From positions 1 to 28,491 of the forward strand of contig JAGKWY010000040.1 in NCBI GenBank assembly GCA_021151625.1: a stretch of 28,491 bases of DNA. Direction: 5' to 3'. A model generated the notes under the pieces. That model was not told where the DNA came from and did not search any database. It worked only from the letters and a program-made list of their open reading frames with translations. Source of the DNA: Gammaproteobacteria bacterium (GTDB lineage: Bacteria; Pseudomonadota; Gammaproteobacteria; Pseudomonadales; Cellvibrionaceae). Below are positions 15,428 through 24,524 of the stretch, piece after piece (position 1 is the first letter of the stretch; the number at the start of each line of letters is the position of its first letter). The position numbers and the translations under genes are program-made.

Positions 15428-16372
15428 ATGCTGACTACCTTAATTAGCCACCCCAGTTGCCATGAACACCAAATGCCCGATGGCCACCCCGAATGCCCCG
15501 GGCGCGTTGAGGCAATTGCCAATCAACTATTAGCCAGTGGTATTGATGCCCTGCTCTACCAGCGCGAAGCACCAGCGGTTACCGATGAACAATTATTACG
15601 CGTACATAGCCTTGAGCATATCCAGAGAGTCACGCGTGCGGTGCCGCATTCAGGTATTCATTTTTTTGCCGAAGATGTTTATCTCTCACCAAAAACATTA
15701 ACCGCCGCACGCCATGCCGCCGGCGCAGGTATTTTGGGCGTGGATATGGTGATGCGCGGTGAAACTGATGCAGTATTTTGCAACGTACGTCCGCCTGGCC
15801 ACCATGCAGAACAGGCGCGCGCGATGGGTTTTTGTATTTTCAACAATATCGCTGTAGCTGCAAAACATGCATTGGAAACCTATGGATTGGAACGCGTCGC
15901 CATAGTGGATTTTGATGTGCATCACGGCAACGGCACCCAGGATATTTTTTTTAACGATCCCCGCGTGCTGTTTTGTTCGAGTTTTCAGTATCCGTTTTAT
16001 CCAAACACAGAAATTGATGATGTGCCTGCGAATATTATCAACACACCCCTGCCCGCCACCTGCCGCAGCCAGGGCTTTCGCGATGCAATTAGTGCCCAGT
16101 GGTTTCCCTCGTTAGAAAAACTCAAACCGCAGTTTATTTTTATTTCCGCCGGCTTTGATGCCTATATTGATGATGATATGTCTTCCATCAGCCTGGTTGA
16201 ACAGGATTACACCTGGATCACCCAAAAAATGCGCCAGCTAATGGATGACAGCAAAAGTTATCCTGAAACGGATCAATGCAAAGGCATAGTTTCAATGCTG
16301 GAAGGCGGCTACGATTTATTGGGCCTGGGACGCTGTGCCTTGGCACATATCAAGGCATTGGGGAAAATTTAG
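15428..16372 (+). CDS. Histone-deacetylase-family amidohydrolase
   Basis: This is a zinc hydrolase of the arginase/deacetylase fold. Bacterial members remove acetyl groups from polyamines, small amides or proteins. Taking ATG 15428 as start (the frame opens with TTG at 15407, which would put seven unlikely residues first), the protein has 314 residues. Motifs in order: HPECPGR (20-26), RPPGHHAE (121-128) with the catalytic His125-His126 pair, the zinc site DFDVHHGNGT (161-170; Asp163, His165), SAGFDAYIDDD (240-250; zinc ligand Asp244) and LEGGY near the end. The layout is that of class II-like HDAC/acetylpolyamine hydrolases. It is divergent from the protease unit and followed by a 280-bp gap, so it is probably monocistronic. 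The substrate cannot be told from sequence. Confidence 0.92.
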   Translation: MLTTLISHPSCHEHQMPDGHPECPGRVEAIANQLLASGIDALLYQREAPAVTDEQLLRVHSLEHIQRVTRAVPHSGIHFFAEDVYLSPKTLTAARHAAGAGILGVDMVMRGETDAVFCNVRPPGHHAEQARAMGFCIFNNIAVAAKHALETYGLERVAIVDFDVHHGNGTQDIFFNDPRVLFCSSFQYPFYPNTEIDDVPANIINTPLPATCRSQGFRDAISAQWFPSLEKLKPQFIFISAGFDAYIDDDMSSISLVEQDYTWITQKMRQLMDDSKSYPETDQCKGIVSMLEGGYDLLGLGRCALAHIKALGKI

Positions 16373-16506
16373 CGCGGCTGAAATTTCCCAATCCCTCACT
16401 ATTGGCTTCGATTTAGCCTACATTCAACGTACCTTTTACATACCAAAAAAAATCTCTTTTTTTTCAGTAGCTTAAACACCCCTCATCAAGACCCGTCAAT
16501 TTTGCT

Positions 16507-16607
16507 GTTACGCCTGGTCGCTGCACAATGCTTTCGCGGTAGCAAGAAAGTCGAACCAGCAAGCCACAGGTTCAGCGCTGCAGCAACATCCGTGCGGCAG
16601 CGGTAAC
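16507..16607 (+). other. Possible structured leader upstream of the beta-propeller gene
   Basis: The 16373-16655 gap has no gene. GTTAC (16507) and CGCTGC (16519) can pair with GCAGCG (16597) and GTAAC (16603), enclosing smaller stems such as GAACC/GGTTC (16553-16574). The enclosed region would be a branched RNA ending about 48 nt before the next ATG. No known riboswitch class was recognised, and chance pairing is possible. Confidence 0.25.
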
Positions 16608-16655
16608 GCCAATGGAATACCAGCACAAATCCCTTTAATTAAATGAGAGGTTTAT

Positions 16656-17507
16656 ATGCAATTTATTCTGAAAACTGCTCTGTTATGTAGTCTGCTAATG
16701 GGTACTACCGAAGTAATCGCCAGCAACAAAAGCAATCCTTCACTAAGCCTTGCATGGCAAGTGACGGGATTGGATATTCCGGAATCCGCATTGGAAGTCC
16801 ACCAGGGAGATAAAGATTTTTTTCTGGTATCAGTGCTCAAGGGCGATTACTACAGCAAAGACGGCAACGGCGATATTGCAAAAATTAGCAAAAATGGAAA
16901 GCTGCTGGATAGCGCCTGGGCAAGCGGATTAAACGCCCCCAAAGGCATGGCAATCGCAGGTAAGTTTCTTTACGTTTCTGATATAGACGAGGTAGCCGTT
17001 ATCGATCTGAAAAACGGTGCGATTGTTAATGTCATTCCGGTACCTGGCTCTGCTTTTTTGAATGATGTAGTGGCCAACCGTCGCGGTGATGTTTTTGTCT
17101 CTGACACGGGTGCCGGAAAGATTTTTAGAATTCGCAATGGAGTTCCCGAAGTTTATATCGACAATGTGCCCAGTGCGAACGGGTTAGCAATGGAGAAAGA
17201 CGATTTGCTGGTAGGATCAGGTTCGCAATTGGTTCGCTATAACACCGCGCTGGAAGCAACATTGATTACCCAAATGCCGTTTGGCCTGATAGATGGAATT
17301 GCAGAAGTAAAATGCGATAGTTATTTGGTATCCGTGTGGGAAGGGCAAATTTATTGGGTAAATCGCAACGGTACCCAAACACTATTGTTAGACTCCAGCC
17401 CGGCTGGAATTTTTACCGCCGATTTTGCTTACAGCAAAAAGCATAATCTCTTGGTTGTGCCAAATTTTTTCAACAACACTGTCAGCGCTTATCGCGTGAA
17501 AGATTGA
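16656..17507 (+). CDS. Exported SMP-30/NHL-like beta-propeller protein
   Basis: The 283-residue protein has a signal peptide (MQFILKTALLCSLLMGTTEV, cleavage near VIAS) and then repeated blades typical of six-bladed SMP-30/gluconolactonase or NHL propellers: GLNAPKGMAIAGKFLYVSDID, FLNDVVANRRGDVFVSDT, SANGLAMEKDDLLVGS and IDGIAEVKCDSYLVS. The acidic residues in SDxD, NDV and DGI positions match the metal-site pattern of SMP-30 lactonases, but the catalytic identity is not certain. It probably acts in the periplasm as a sugar lactonase or a binding propeller. AGAGG precedes ATG 16656. It appears monocistronic, with a hairpin 10 nt after its stop. Confidence 0.75.
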   Translation: MQFILKTALLCSLLMGTTEVIASNKSNPSLSLAWQVTGLDIPESALEVHQGDKDFFLVSVLKGDYYSKDGNGDIAKISKNGKLLDSAWASGLNAPKGMAIAGKFLYVSDIDEVAVIDLKNGAIVNVIPVPGSAFLNDVVANRRGDVFVSDTGAGKIFRIRNGVPEVYIDNVPSANGLAMEKDDLLVGSGSQLVRYNTALEATLITQMPFGLIDGIAEVKCDSYLVSVWEGQIYWVNRNGTQTLLLDSSPAGIFTADFAYSKKHNLLVVPNFFNNTVSAYRVKD

Positions 17508-17517
17508 TGCATTAGCG

Positions 17518-17562
17518 TCAGCAATACAGTGCAGTGAAATGCTTAATGCATTGTATTGCTGA
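17518..17562. terminator. Long hairpin between two convergent genes
   Basis: TCAGCAATACAGTGCA (17518-17533) pairs with TGCATTGTATTGCTGA (17547-17562), with one G-T pair, around a 13-nt loop. No T-run follows on either strand, so termination may be weak or factor-dependent. Confidence 0.55.
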
Positions 17563-17597
17563 GGAACACATAGTGTGCGAAAACTGTTAAAACAGGA

Positions 17598-18446
17598 CTA
17601 TTGCAGAATTACACTATTATCGATCTCGATGATTTTGGGGTGTTTCGCCAGTAAATTGCGACCCACATTAAATAATTCAGTTTGTTCCATTAACATATCC
17701 AAAGACCCGTCCTCTCGAGCGATTGCCAAGCCTTTTTCCAATCGCTTGGCCAAAAGCTCATCCCCCTTCCGTACAAATAAGCCATAGCTAACAGGCACTG
17801 AGTATTTCAAGACCAGATTGGGCACAACCGCTATATTCTGAGCAGAGAACATAGCTAGATCCATTCCTACTTCATGCATTCCGCGCGAAATAAAATCAAA
17901 TCGTTTTGCCGTTAGCATTTTTACCAGCAAGCCAAAATCCACTGCAGTCACCACCTTAAAACCGTTTGCTTGCATTACTCTGGTATCAGTCCAATTACTA
18001 CCATTTCCCGTACTCAATGAACGCAATTCAGCCAGGCTTTGTATGTTTTGGAATTTGGCAAGATCAGATTTCCGTATAAGTAAAGCTCGATAATTATTCA
18101 GGTCGTGCAATAAATTTACATCGATATAACGCATTTTTTGCAAGCGTTCCGGAGTGACCGATGCCCAAATAACATCCACCCCCGATGAACTTTGCAGCAT
18201 CGCTTTTACGCGATCAATGCTCGCCTCAAACGGGCGCTGCTGGATAATAAAATCGCCATGGCTTGCACGGGTCTTTTCCAGAGCCAGCCGAAGCACATCT
18301 TCGTAATAGCTGGTAATATCGGCACCATCAGTACTGGAACGCCCGATAACACCAACTGTTAAGGGTTGTGCACTGACACAAACTGCAATAACAAGTAGCC
18401 CGCAGCCGATAATAGATTTAATAAGTGAATCAGATTTTAACCACAT
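17598..18446 (-). CDS. Periplasmic solute-binding-like protein (PBP type 2)
   Basis: The 282-residue protein has a signal peptide (about 1-26, ending CVSAQP) and the layout of a family-3-like extracellular solute-binding domain: PLTVGVIG at the start of the mature chain, YYEDVLRLALEKT, VDVIWASVTPERLQKM, LLIRKSDLAKF, SLAELRSL and YGLFVRKGDELLAKRLEKGL. It lacks any transporter genes nearby. Such orphan proteins sometimes act as sensory or signalling partners, and this one may too. It lies 43 nt downstream of the acetyltransferase gene on the same strand and may be co-transcribed. The ligand is unknown. Confidence 0.75.
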   Translation of the reverse strand: MWLKSDSLIKSIIGCGLLVIAVCVSAQPLTVGVIGRSSTDGADITSYYEDVLRLALEKTRASHGDFIIQQRPFEASIDRVKAMLQSSSGVDVIWASVTPERLQKMRYIDVNLLHDLNNYRALLIRKSDLAKFQNIQSLAELRSLSTGNGSNWTDTRVMQANGFKVVTAVDFGLLVKMLTAKRFDFISRGMHEVGMDLAMFSAQNIAVVPNLVLKYSVPVSYGLFVRKGDELLAKRLEKGLAIAREDGSLDMLMEQTELFNVGRNLLAKHPKIIEIDNSVILQ

Positions 18447-18489
18447 AATCGTCTCATCGTCGCCACATCAGCGAATCAAGCGAATCAAT

Positions 18490-20964
18490 TTATGTATTGT
18501 GTAAATCCAGCTTCATATCAACCAGGCCTTCATCGCGATTAAACTGCACATGAAAACCCAGCTTGCGCGCAAGGTTAGCCATGCCCGCATTTTCCAGCAT
18601 GGTAATCCCCATTAATTCTTTAGTATTTTGGCTGCGGCAATAATCGATCATTTTTTGTAGCAGGCGCGCGCCCAATCCCATTCCTTTTAGTTCACTGCGC
18701 ACAGCCATAGCAAACTCGGCCTGAAGATTATCCGGATCCGTTTGTACCCGCACTACCCCGAGAATTTTCTCCACCAAAACATTGTCACGCGCGACAGCAA
18801 CAAAAGCCATATCGCGCGCGTAATCAATTTGTGCCAGACGCGCCATCTGTTCGTGCGAGAATTGTGGCAAATCGGCGAAGTAACGCTTGTACCTATCTTC
18901 TTTAGTTTGTGAGTTATCAAACTCCTGCAAACTCAGCTCGTCTTCTGATTTGATCGGACGCACAATAATTTCCTGCCCGTCACGCAATACACAGGTCTCT
19001 TCCAATTCTGTGGGATAGGGGCGAATAGCCAGGGTAGCAAGGCGATTATCCAAGCGCAGTTTTACACTGGCCTCTACTACCTGCACCTGAGTGCCCGCAA
19101 CCAATACCGGGCTAATCACTAAAGCATCGAGCCGTGGATGATCAATTACAATCTGGCTAATTTGCGTCAACAGCAAACAAAGCGCGGGCAAGTCAAATGT
19201 CGCATAGCTTTCGCGTTCACGAATTTTCCCTTCCGCCATTGCCTGAATCACCATATAACGTGCAAGCGCTGTATTTAAGGGAGGCAATGCAACCACTGCA
19301 CTTTTGCGAATAGTCCAATGACTCGTCGCTTCGCCTAATAAAATCACTGGGCCAAATACCGGATCAGTTTGCACTTGCACGCGCAATTTATGCGGTGTAT
19401 AGCCAGAACTCGCGCGATTTTTTCCCGCATCTACACAGACTATGCCGTAAGCAGATAATAGCTCCAGGGCTTCACCAGAACTTAATTGCGCGCGATCTTC
19501 ACTTAATGCCAATTCAATCAGTTGCTGTGCATAAGCAGGTTGATAAGGCACCTTATCGCTAATAGATTCTGGAGTTTCGGATAATAATTTCTGATTGCGC
19601 CGATATTGCACCATGTGCATAAACGCCCCCACCGCACCTTCCGGTGTGCGGAAGGATGCAATACCTGCGGCAGCAAAACGCAAACGCGCTTCCTGTGCTG
19701 CATCCTCACCCATCCAGTTAGCAAACAGGTTCGGTTTTTTGCCGCGATGATTGTGGTAAACATCAATCACCGCTTCCGCAAAAATTTCGCCCGCTGTGAG
19801 CGCAGAAGGTGCCTGCATGATTAATAAATTATCGATGCTGTTGCTTTGCAATAACACATCCAGCACCTTGCGATAAGTTTCGGGGGAGGCATCACCCAAC
19901 ACATTAATTGGATTGCTGGGGCGCCCGCCCGTATGAATAATTTTTTGCAGCTGTTGCACCACGGCGTCATCCAGTTTTGCCAAGCGGCCACCGCGCTCTA
20001 ATAATGCATCCACCGCCATCGCACAGGGGCCATTGCCATTCGCTAAAATGACCAGTTGCTCGCTGTAAATCGGTTTGCCATTGGCGAGGGTTTCTACCGC
20101 CGCCAGCAACTCGCGCAAATCGCCTACACGCAACATACCAGCGCGACGAAAGGCTGCATCGTAAACAGCATCCTCACCAATTTGCTCCGGTTGCAAACGC
20201 GAAGTCACCAGCGCTGACTCCGACCAGGTTCCCGCTTTAATTACCAGAATAGGTTTATTAAATGATGCTGCGCGCGCCGATGACATAAATGCGCGGCCAT
20301 CAAAAATTGCATCGATATACAATAAAATCGCGGAGGTATGTGGATCGCGCCCGAGAAAGTCAATCATCTCATCAAAGTCGACATCCACACCTTCACCGAG
20401 CGAAATAAAATAGGAAAAACCAATGCGCCGGCGCTTGGACCAATCCAGTAAAGTGACGCACACCGCGCTGGATTGAGAGACCACGGCAATTTTTCCCGGC
20501 AAGGCATTAGTGTGGGCATAGCTCGCGTTTAATCCCAACGAGGGCACAATAATGCCGAGCGAATCCGGCCCCAGTATGCGCACGCCCCACTCTTTGGCAA
20601 TGGCGAGCATTTGCTCTTGCAAATTAGTGCCCTGCGCGGTGTACAAATTATCCAATCCGGATGCAATCACAATGGCATTGCGCGTGCCTTTGCGCCCCAA
20701 TTGCAAAATAATTGCCGGAACTCGAGTTGCACGGGTACAAATAATGGCAAGGTCGGGAACTATAGGTAATTCATCAATCGAGCGATAAGCGAGCACACCA
20801 TTGACCGATTTGTAATGCGGTGTCACTGGCATAATCGGGCCATCAAATTGCCCTTGCAATAAATTGCGCATCACTGCATTGCCAGGGCGATTGGGCTGGT
20901 TGGATGCACCAATCACGGCAATGGAATGAGGCTTTAATAATTGCTCGATGGTTTTTACAGTCAT
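18490..20964 (-). CDS. Pat/PatZ-type protein lysine acetyltransferase
   Basis: This large enzyme joins an ADP-forming acyl-CoA synthetase-like module to a C-terminal GNAT domain and acetylates lysines such as that of acetyl-CoA synthetase. The N-terminal CoA-binding Rossmann part starts at HSIAVIGASNQPNRPGNAVMRN (about 12-33). The succinyl-CoA-synthetase-like part shows VSQSSAVCVTLLDW and SLGEGVDVDFDEMI, followed by an ATP-grasp-like region (about 460-660). The GNAT domain begins after IIVRPIKSEDELSLQEF and holds the acetyl-CoA loop LKGMGLGARLLQKM. At 824 residues it is slightly shorter than E. coli PatZ (886). It sits 47 nt after pilU and may belong to a pilU-pat-binding-protein transcript. 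The family call is firm, the exact substrate is not, so no symbol is given. Confidence 0.9.
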   Translation of the reverse strand: MTVKTIEQLLKPHSIAVIGASNQPNRPGNAVMRNLLQGQFDGPIMPVTPHYKSVNGVLAYRSIDELPIVPDLAIICTRATRVPAIILQLGRKGTRNAIVIASGLDNLYTAQGTNLQEQMLAIAKEWGVRILGPDSLGIIVPSLGLNASYAHTNALPGKIAVVSQSSAVCVTLLDWSKRRRIGFSYFISLGEGVDVDFDEMIDFLGRDPHTSAILLYIDAIFDGRAFMSSARAASFNKPILVIKAGTWSESALVTSRLQPEQIGEDAVYDAAFRRAGMLRVGDLRELLAAVETLANGKPIYSEQLVILANGNGPCAMAVDALLERGGRLAKLDDAVVQQLQKIIHTGGRPSNPINVLGDASPETYRKVLDVLLQSNSIDNLLIMQAPSALTAGEIFAEAVIDVYHNHRGKKPNLFANWMGEDAAQEARLRFAAAGIASFRTPEGAVGAFMHMVQYRRNQKLLSETPESISDKVPYQPAYAQQLIELALSEDRAQLSSGEALELLSAYGIVCVDAGKNRASSGYTPHKLRVQVQTDPVFGPVILLGEATSHWTIRKSAVVALPPLNTALARYMVIQAMAEGKIRERESYATFDLPALCLLLTQISQIVIDHPRLDALVISPVLVAGTQVQVVEASVKLRLDNRLATLAIRPYPTELEETCVLRDGQEIIVRPIKSEDELSLQEFDNSQTKEDRYKRYFADLPQFSHEQMARLAQIDYARDMAFVAVARDNVLVEKILGVVRVQTDPDNLQAEFAMAVRSELKGMGLGARLLQKMIDYCRSQNTKELMGITMLENAGMANLARKLGFHVQFNRDEGLVDMKLDLHNT

Positions 20965-21011
20965 AAATCAGGCTTTACCGCACTAACTATTTTTTACGGA
21001 ATATTTCAGGA

Positions 21012-22184
21012 TTAAGGCTCTTCATCTTCATCCATTTTTTGCAAACTCAATTCACCAAAACTGGTTGGCGGTGCTTTAGGTTCTGCAACAACAGGTTCTG
21101 CTTTGGGAACAACCACACCATCAGTCGCCAGTTTGATTCGCAAACGCAAATTGTTGGGTGAATCGGCGTTGGCGATAGCATCATCAAAACTGACTTTGCC
21201 TTCCATATACAATTTAAATATCGCGCCATCAAACGTTTGCATACCAAGATTTTCGGATTTTTCCATAATCTCTTTAATTTCAGTGAGGCGACTTTTTAAA
21301 ATCAACTCCTGAATGGTTTTGGTACCCAGCAATACTTCTACGGCGGCGCAACGTTTACCATCCACCGTGGGCACTAACCGCTGCGAAACAAATGCGCGCA
21401 AATTTTGCGAGAGTCCCATCAACAATTGCGGACGGCGCTCTTCAGGAAATAAATTGATAATCCGCTCCAGCGCCTGATTGGAATTATTGGCGTGCAAGGT
21501 GGAGATCGCCAAATGCCCGGTTTCAGCAAACTCCAAGGCGTGTTCCATAGTTTCGCGATCGCGAATTTCACCAATCAGGATGACATCCGGCGCCTGGCGC
21601 AAAGTATTTTTTAACGCGGCTTTGTAACTGCGCGTATCCACACCGACTTCGCGCTGGTTAATCACACTGCGCTTGTGCTTGTGTACAAACTCCACCGGAT
21701 CTTCAATGGTAATAATGTGGCCGCCGCTGGAAGAGTTGCGATGATCGATCAATGCAGCAAGCGATGTGGATTTACCAGAGCCAGTGCCACCAACAAATAA
21801 CACCAGGCCACGCTTGGTCATAATCACATCCTTCAAAACCTCCGGCAGCCCCAAGGCATCAAATTGCGGAATATCGGTTTTGATATTGCGCGCAACGATG
21901 GCCACTTCATTGCGCTGTTTGAAAATATTGATACGAAAGCGCCCCACGCCGGGAATAGAAATAGCCAGATTCATTTCCAGCTCATGGGAAAAAGCTGCGC
22001 GCTGCTCATCATCCATAATGGCATTGGCAATAGCTTCAATTTCGCCTGGTTTAAACGGTTCGTTGGTGAGCGGTTTTAATACGCCCTGAAATTTTGCACA
22101 GGGCGGCGCGCCTGTACTCAGGTACAAATCAGAGCCATCTTTTTTGGCGAGAATATTTAAATACTGGTCAATGGGTGTTGCCAT
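21012..22184 (-). CDS. pilU: Type IV pilus retraction ATPase PilU
   Basis: PilU is a hexameric cytoplasmic ATPase that assists PilT in depolymerising type IV pili. The 390-residue sequence has the N-terminal PAS-like domain (GSDLYLSTGAPPCAKFQG), Walker A GGTGSGKST at 132-140, the Asp box TIEDPVEF (159-166), Walker B VILIGEIRD (201-209) and the His box ISTLHANN (227-234). The N-terminal wording and the acidic C-terminal tail (SLQKMDEDEEP) point to PilU rather than PilT, which is normally shorter. GGAG lies before ATG 22184. In Pseudomonas pilU usually follows pilT; here the neighbours are ridA (upstream on the - strand) and the acetyltransferase gene, so pilT must be elsewhere. Confidence 0.9.
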   Translation of the reverse strand: MATPIDQYLNILAKKDGSDLYLSTGAPPCAKFQGVLKPLTNEPFKPGEIEAIANAIMDDEQRAAFSHELEMNLAISIPGVGRFRINIFKQRNEVAIVARNIKTDIPQFDALGLPEVLKDVIMTKRGLVLFVGGTGSGKSTSLAALIDHRNSSSGGHIITIEDPVEFVHKHKRSVINQREVGVDTRSYKAALKNTLRQAPDVILIGEIRDRETMEHALEFAETGHLAISTLHANNSNQALERIINLFPEERRPQLLMGLSQNLRAFVSQRLVPTVDGKRCAAVEVLLGTKTIQELILKSRLTEIKEIMEKSENLGMQTFDGAIFKLYMEGKVSFDDAIANADSPNNLRLRIKLATDGVVVPKAEPVVAEPKAPPTSFGELSLQKMDEDEEP

Positions 22185-22253
22185 GGGTAGCTCCTGTCCA
22201 GACGATACAACAGGAGAAGTATAGGCAAGAATCCCCGAGCAACAGGTAAAAGG

Positions 22254-22604
22254 CTAGCGCTTTACCGCCGCAACAAATGCAATCTCCACCAACATGGCCG
22301 GGTCGAGCAGCTCCACTTTTATACAGGCACGCGAAGGTGCGCAGCCTTCAGGCAACCAATCCGCCCAGGCCGCATTTAACGCAGGGACATTCTCTTTATC
22401 GGTAATGTAGATAGTGGCAGAGAGCAGTTGGGCTTTATCGCTGCCAATAGCCGCCAGGGTAGCTTCAGCCTGCGCCAAAATCTGCGCGATTTGCTCCGCC
22501 ATTGGCACCTGGGTGTTATTGGGCACTTCAACAAAATGGGCAATACCGTTAAATACAGTGGCATCTGACCAGCGCGGTGTAGGGTTTAAACGTTGGATAG
22601 TCAT
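22254..22604 (-). CDS. RidA/YjgF/YER057c/UK114-family protein
   Basis: RidA-family proteins are small trimeric enzymes that hydrolyse reactive enamine/imine intermediates; some members act in other pathways. The 116-residue sequence has the family pattern: VEVPNNTQVPMAEQIAQILAQAEATLAAIG, then SATIYITDKENVPALNAAW and the C-terminal APSRACIKVELLDPAMLVEIAFVAA. The conserved Arg of the signature R-x-C/A-x-x-V-x-x-L (R94 region) is present; the diagnostic C-terminal Glu is in LVEIAF. It is closer to the YoaB/YjgH branch than to E. coli RidA itself, judging from its N-terminus. The gene lies 70 nt upstream of pilU and is divergent from yejK. Confidence 0.88.
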   Translation of the reverse strand: MTIQRLNPTPRWSDATVFNGIAHFVEVPNNTQVPMAEQIAQILAQAEATLAAIGSDKAQLLSATIYITDKENVPALNAAWADWLPEGCAPSRACIKVELLDPAMLVEIAFVAAVKR

Positions 22605-22700
22605 AGGGAGTCCAAATCAAGTCTGTGCAAAATTGCTTTGGCGCCTATAATAGCCGGCTTTTTCTCCTTGCTCTCATTAATCCTGAAATAGACCTGATTT

Positions 22701-23720
22701 ATGGCCATCACCGCTCTTGTTGCTCATCGAATTTATCGCCACTCACCCGGCAGCGCGTTTGAACTGCAGCTGCGCAGCGAACCTTTCGCCACTAACGGTA
22801 AATTGGAAGAGCTCGCCTATGAATTGAAGGCACAATTTATTCGCAAAGGCGGCAAAAGCTATGGGCGCTTTTCCGATGAACTGGGCGAGTTCCCCTTGCC
22901 TGCCTGGCTGAAGGATTCGCGGGAAGAGCGATTGAGCTTCCTGAGTTTTACCCACAAAGCCATGCAGCAATTCCAGCAGGCGTTGGAGGGTGCCGAGTCA
23001 TTGCTGGATGCCTATGTATTCTTTGTAGAAGAAAAGCTGGAGGTTGGCGATACCCTGCAGGTGTATTTGCTTGAACACCTGAGCGGCATTTATCTGGACG
23101 GCGACCTGGCAATCGATGAATCGCTCCATCTGGATACCAGCGGCTTTAATTTGGCTGCCAAAATCCAGTTACAGGATTGGGCAGATGCAAATTCCACTAC
23201 CTACCTGACACTAATCCGCTCGCGCACCGATAAAGACATCGCCGAAGCCTTTACCCAATTCATTGCCTTTACTGACAAGCAAGACATCAAACAGGAAACT
23301 GCCGAGTTCCTTAAAGTGGTTGATGATTTCAGCCAAACCCTGGATGACACTGCCGCAAAGTTGACCCGTACCAAGGTTGTGAATTATTGCCTGGAACAAA
23401 ACAAAGCTGGCAAGGCAGTTACCATCGCCGACCTTTCACACAACCTCGCCGAAGAAGTAAAGAGCTATGAGCCTGAACGCTTTGCACGCTATGTGGAAAC
23501 CAGTAAGCCGGAAATCAAGCCGGAGTTTATCCCTCATGCCGGGCAAATCCGCAGCTATGTGCGCATTAGCGGACGCAATGACAACCTGAGTATGAGCTTC
23601 GCCTCGGATTGCCTTGGGAAAGAAATTGAATATGATGCCGAACAGGATGTACTGACGATCCGCAACCTACCGCCAGCGCTCAAGGCAAGATTGATTAAGC
23701 ATTTGAAAGAACTACACTAA
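22701..23720 (+). CDS. yejK: Nucleoid-associated protein YejK/NdpA
   Basis: This 339-residue protein matches the 37-kDa nucleoid-associated YejK/NdpA family, found bound to the compacted chromosome and implicated in topology control. Family features are the N-terminal ALVAHRIYRH segment, the central basic motif FIRKGGKSYGRFSDE, the hydrophobic LLEHLSGIYLDGDL region and the C-terminal GQIRSYVRISGRNDNLSMSF. The length is the usual one (335 in E. coli). It is divergent from ridA, with only 96 bp between the starts. There is no clear terminator before the following 160 bp, which contain the TetR promoter. Confidence 0.92.
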   Translation: MAITALVAHRIYRHSPGSAFELQLRSEPFATNGKLEELAYELKAQFIRKGGKSYGRFSDELGEFPLPAWLKDSREERLSFLSFTHKAMQQFQQALEGAESLLDAYVFFVEEKLEVGDTLQVYLLEHLSGIYLDGDLAIDESLHLDTSGFNLAAKIQLQDWADANSTTYLTLIRSRTDKDIAEAFTQFIAFTDKQDIKQETAEFLKVVDDFSQTLDDTAAKLTRTKVVNYCLEQNKAGKAVTIADLSHNLAEEVKSYEPERFARYVETSKPEIKPEFIPHAGQIRSYVRISGRNDNLSMSFASDCLGKEIEYDAEQDVLTIRNLPPALKARLIKHLKELH

Positions 23721-23844
23721 TCGCCAGACGATCGCACTATCGATCAGGATCAACTAACAACAATAACGGACAGGCAAATGCAGTATTTTCACTATCTGAT
23801 AACAACATTGCTAATTTCTATAACAACTTAACCTAAGCAACCGC

Positions 23845-23873
23845 TTGAAAATACAGACGACTGGTCATATATT
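23845..23873 (+). promoter_or_regulatory. TetR-gene promoter with operator copy 1 in the spacer
   Basis: TTGAAA (23845-23850) and TATATT (23868-23873) are separated by exactly 17 bp. The spacer ends with the operator-like motif GACGACTGGTCA (23856-23867), an 11-bp imperfect palindrome (GAC-N5-GTC). Seven bases after the -10 lies A23880, the first base of the TetR start codon, so the mRNA may be leaderless. Binding here would block the polymerase, predicting autorepression. Confidence 0.75.
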
Positions 23874-23879
23874 TACACC

Positions 23880-24470
23880 ATGAGCAAACGTGAACTGAAA
23901 AAAGATCATCTCCTTGATGCCGGCTTAAAAGTTATGGCCACCCGTGGCTATAACGGCACCAGCATCCAGGACATAGTCAATGCCGCCGATGTGCCTAAAG
24001 GGTCTTTCTATACCTACTTCAAAAGCAAAGAAGACTTTGCGATTGAAGCATTAGAGAAAGTTACCGAAGAGCGCATGGAGCAGAATCGTCACTTGCTTAA
24101 CAACCGCAGTATTTGTCCGCAAGAACGGCTTACCCGCTTCTTCGTGGAAAATATCGGCGGCTGTGAAGAAAACCTCAACGGTGGTTGTTTCATTGGGAAT
24201 ATGTGCCAGGAAATGTCGGAATCCAGCGAAGCAATTCGCATTAAAGTCCGCCAGATGCTGCGCAATAGTACCCAGGCTATTGAGGATGTACTGGAAGAAG
24301 CGCGTCTTAAAGACGGCTTGAAAAGCCATTTGCCCTCCCCGATTTTGGCAGAGTTTTTATTTAATGCTTGGGAAGGAACACTGATGCGAATGAAAGCCTC
24401 CAAATGTCGCGAACCATTAAATGCCTTTCTGACTGTTCTTCCAGAGCTGTTCAACAAGCCGCAGGCTTGA
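23880..24470 (+). CDS. TetR-family regulator, NemR-like
   Basis: The 196-residue repressor has an N-terminal helix-turn-helix (DHLLDAGLKVMATRGYNGTS, then IQDIVNAADVPKGSFYTYFKSKEDF at 29-53) and an all-helical ligand domain. The VPKGSFYxYFxSKExF wording and the GGCFIGNMCQEMSESSEAIR segment resemble E. coli NemR, whose reactive Cys in SGCLTVKL senses electrophiles and hypochlorite; Cys103 here is at the matching place, with Cys79, 95 and 109 nearby. A redox or electrophile signal is therefore plausible but not shown. There is no ribosome site before ATG 23880, which coincides with the predicted transcription start. Three motif copies (upstream of this gene and twice upstream of the lpxR-like gene) are its likely operators. 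Confidence 0.85.
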   Translation: MSKRELKKDHLLDAGLKVMATRGYNGTSIQDIVNAADVPKGSFYTYFKSKEDFAIEALEKVTEERMEQNRHLLNNRSICPQERLTRFFVENIGGCEENLNGGCFIGNMCQEMSESSEAIRIKVRQMLRNSTQAIEDVLEEARLKDGLKSHLPSPILAEFLFNAWEGTLMRMKASKCREPLNAFLTVLPELFNKPQA

Positions 24471-24487
24471 TTAATACCGCACCTGAG

Positions 24488-24510
24488 AAATGCCTCATGG
24501 GCATTTTTTT
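24488..24510 (+). terminator. Intrinsic terminator of the TetR gene
   Basis: AAATGCC (24488-24494) and GGCATTT (24500-24506) form the stem and the T-run extends to 24510, 18 nt after the TetR stop. Confidence 0.8.
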
Positions 24511-24524
24511 CCAGATAAAAATAA

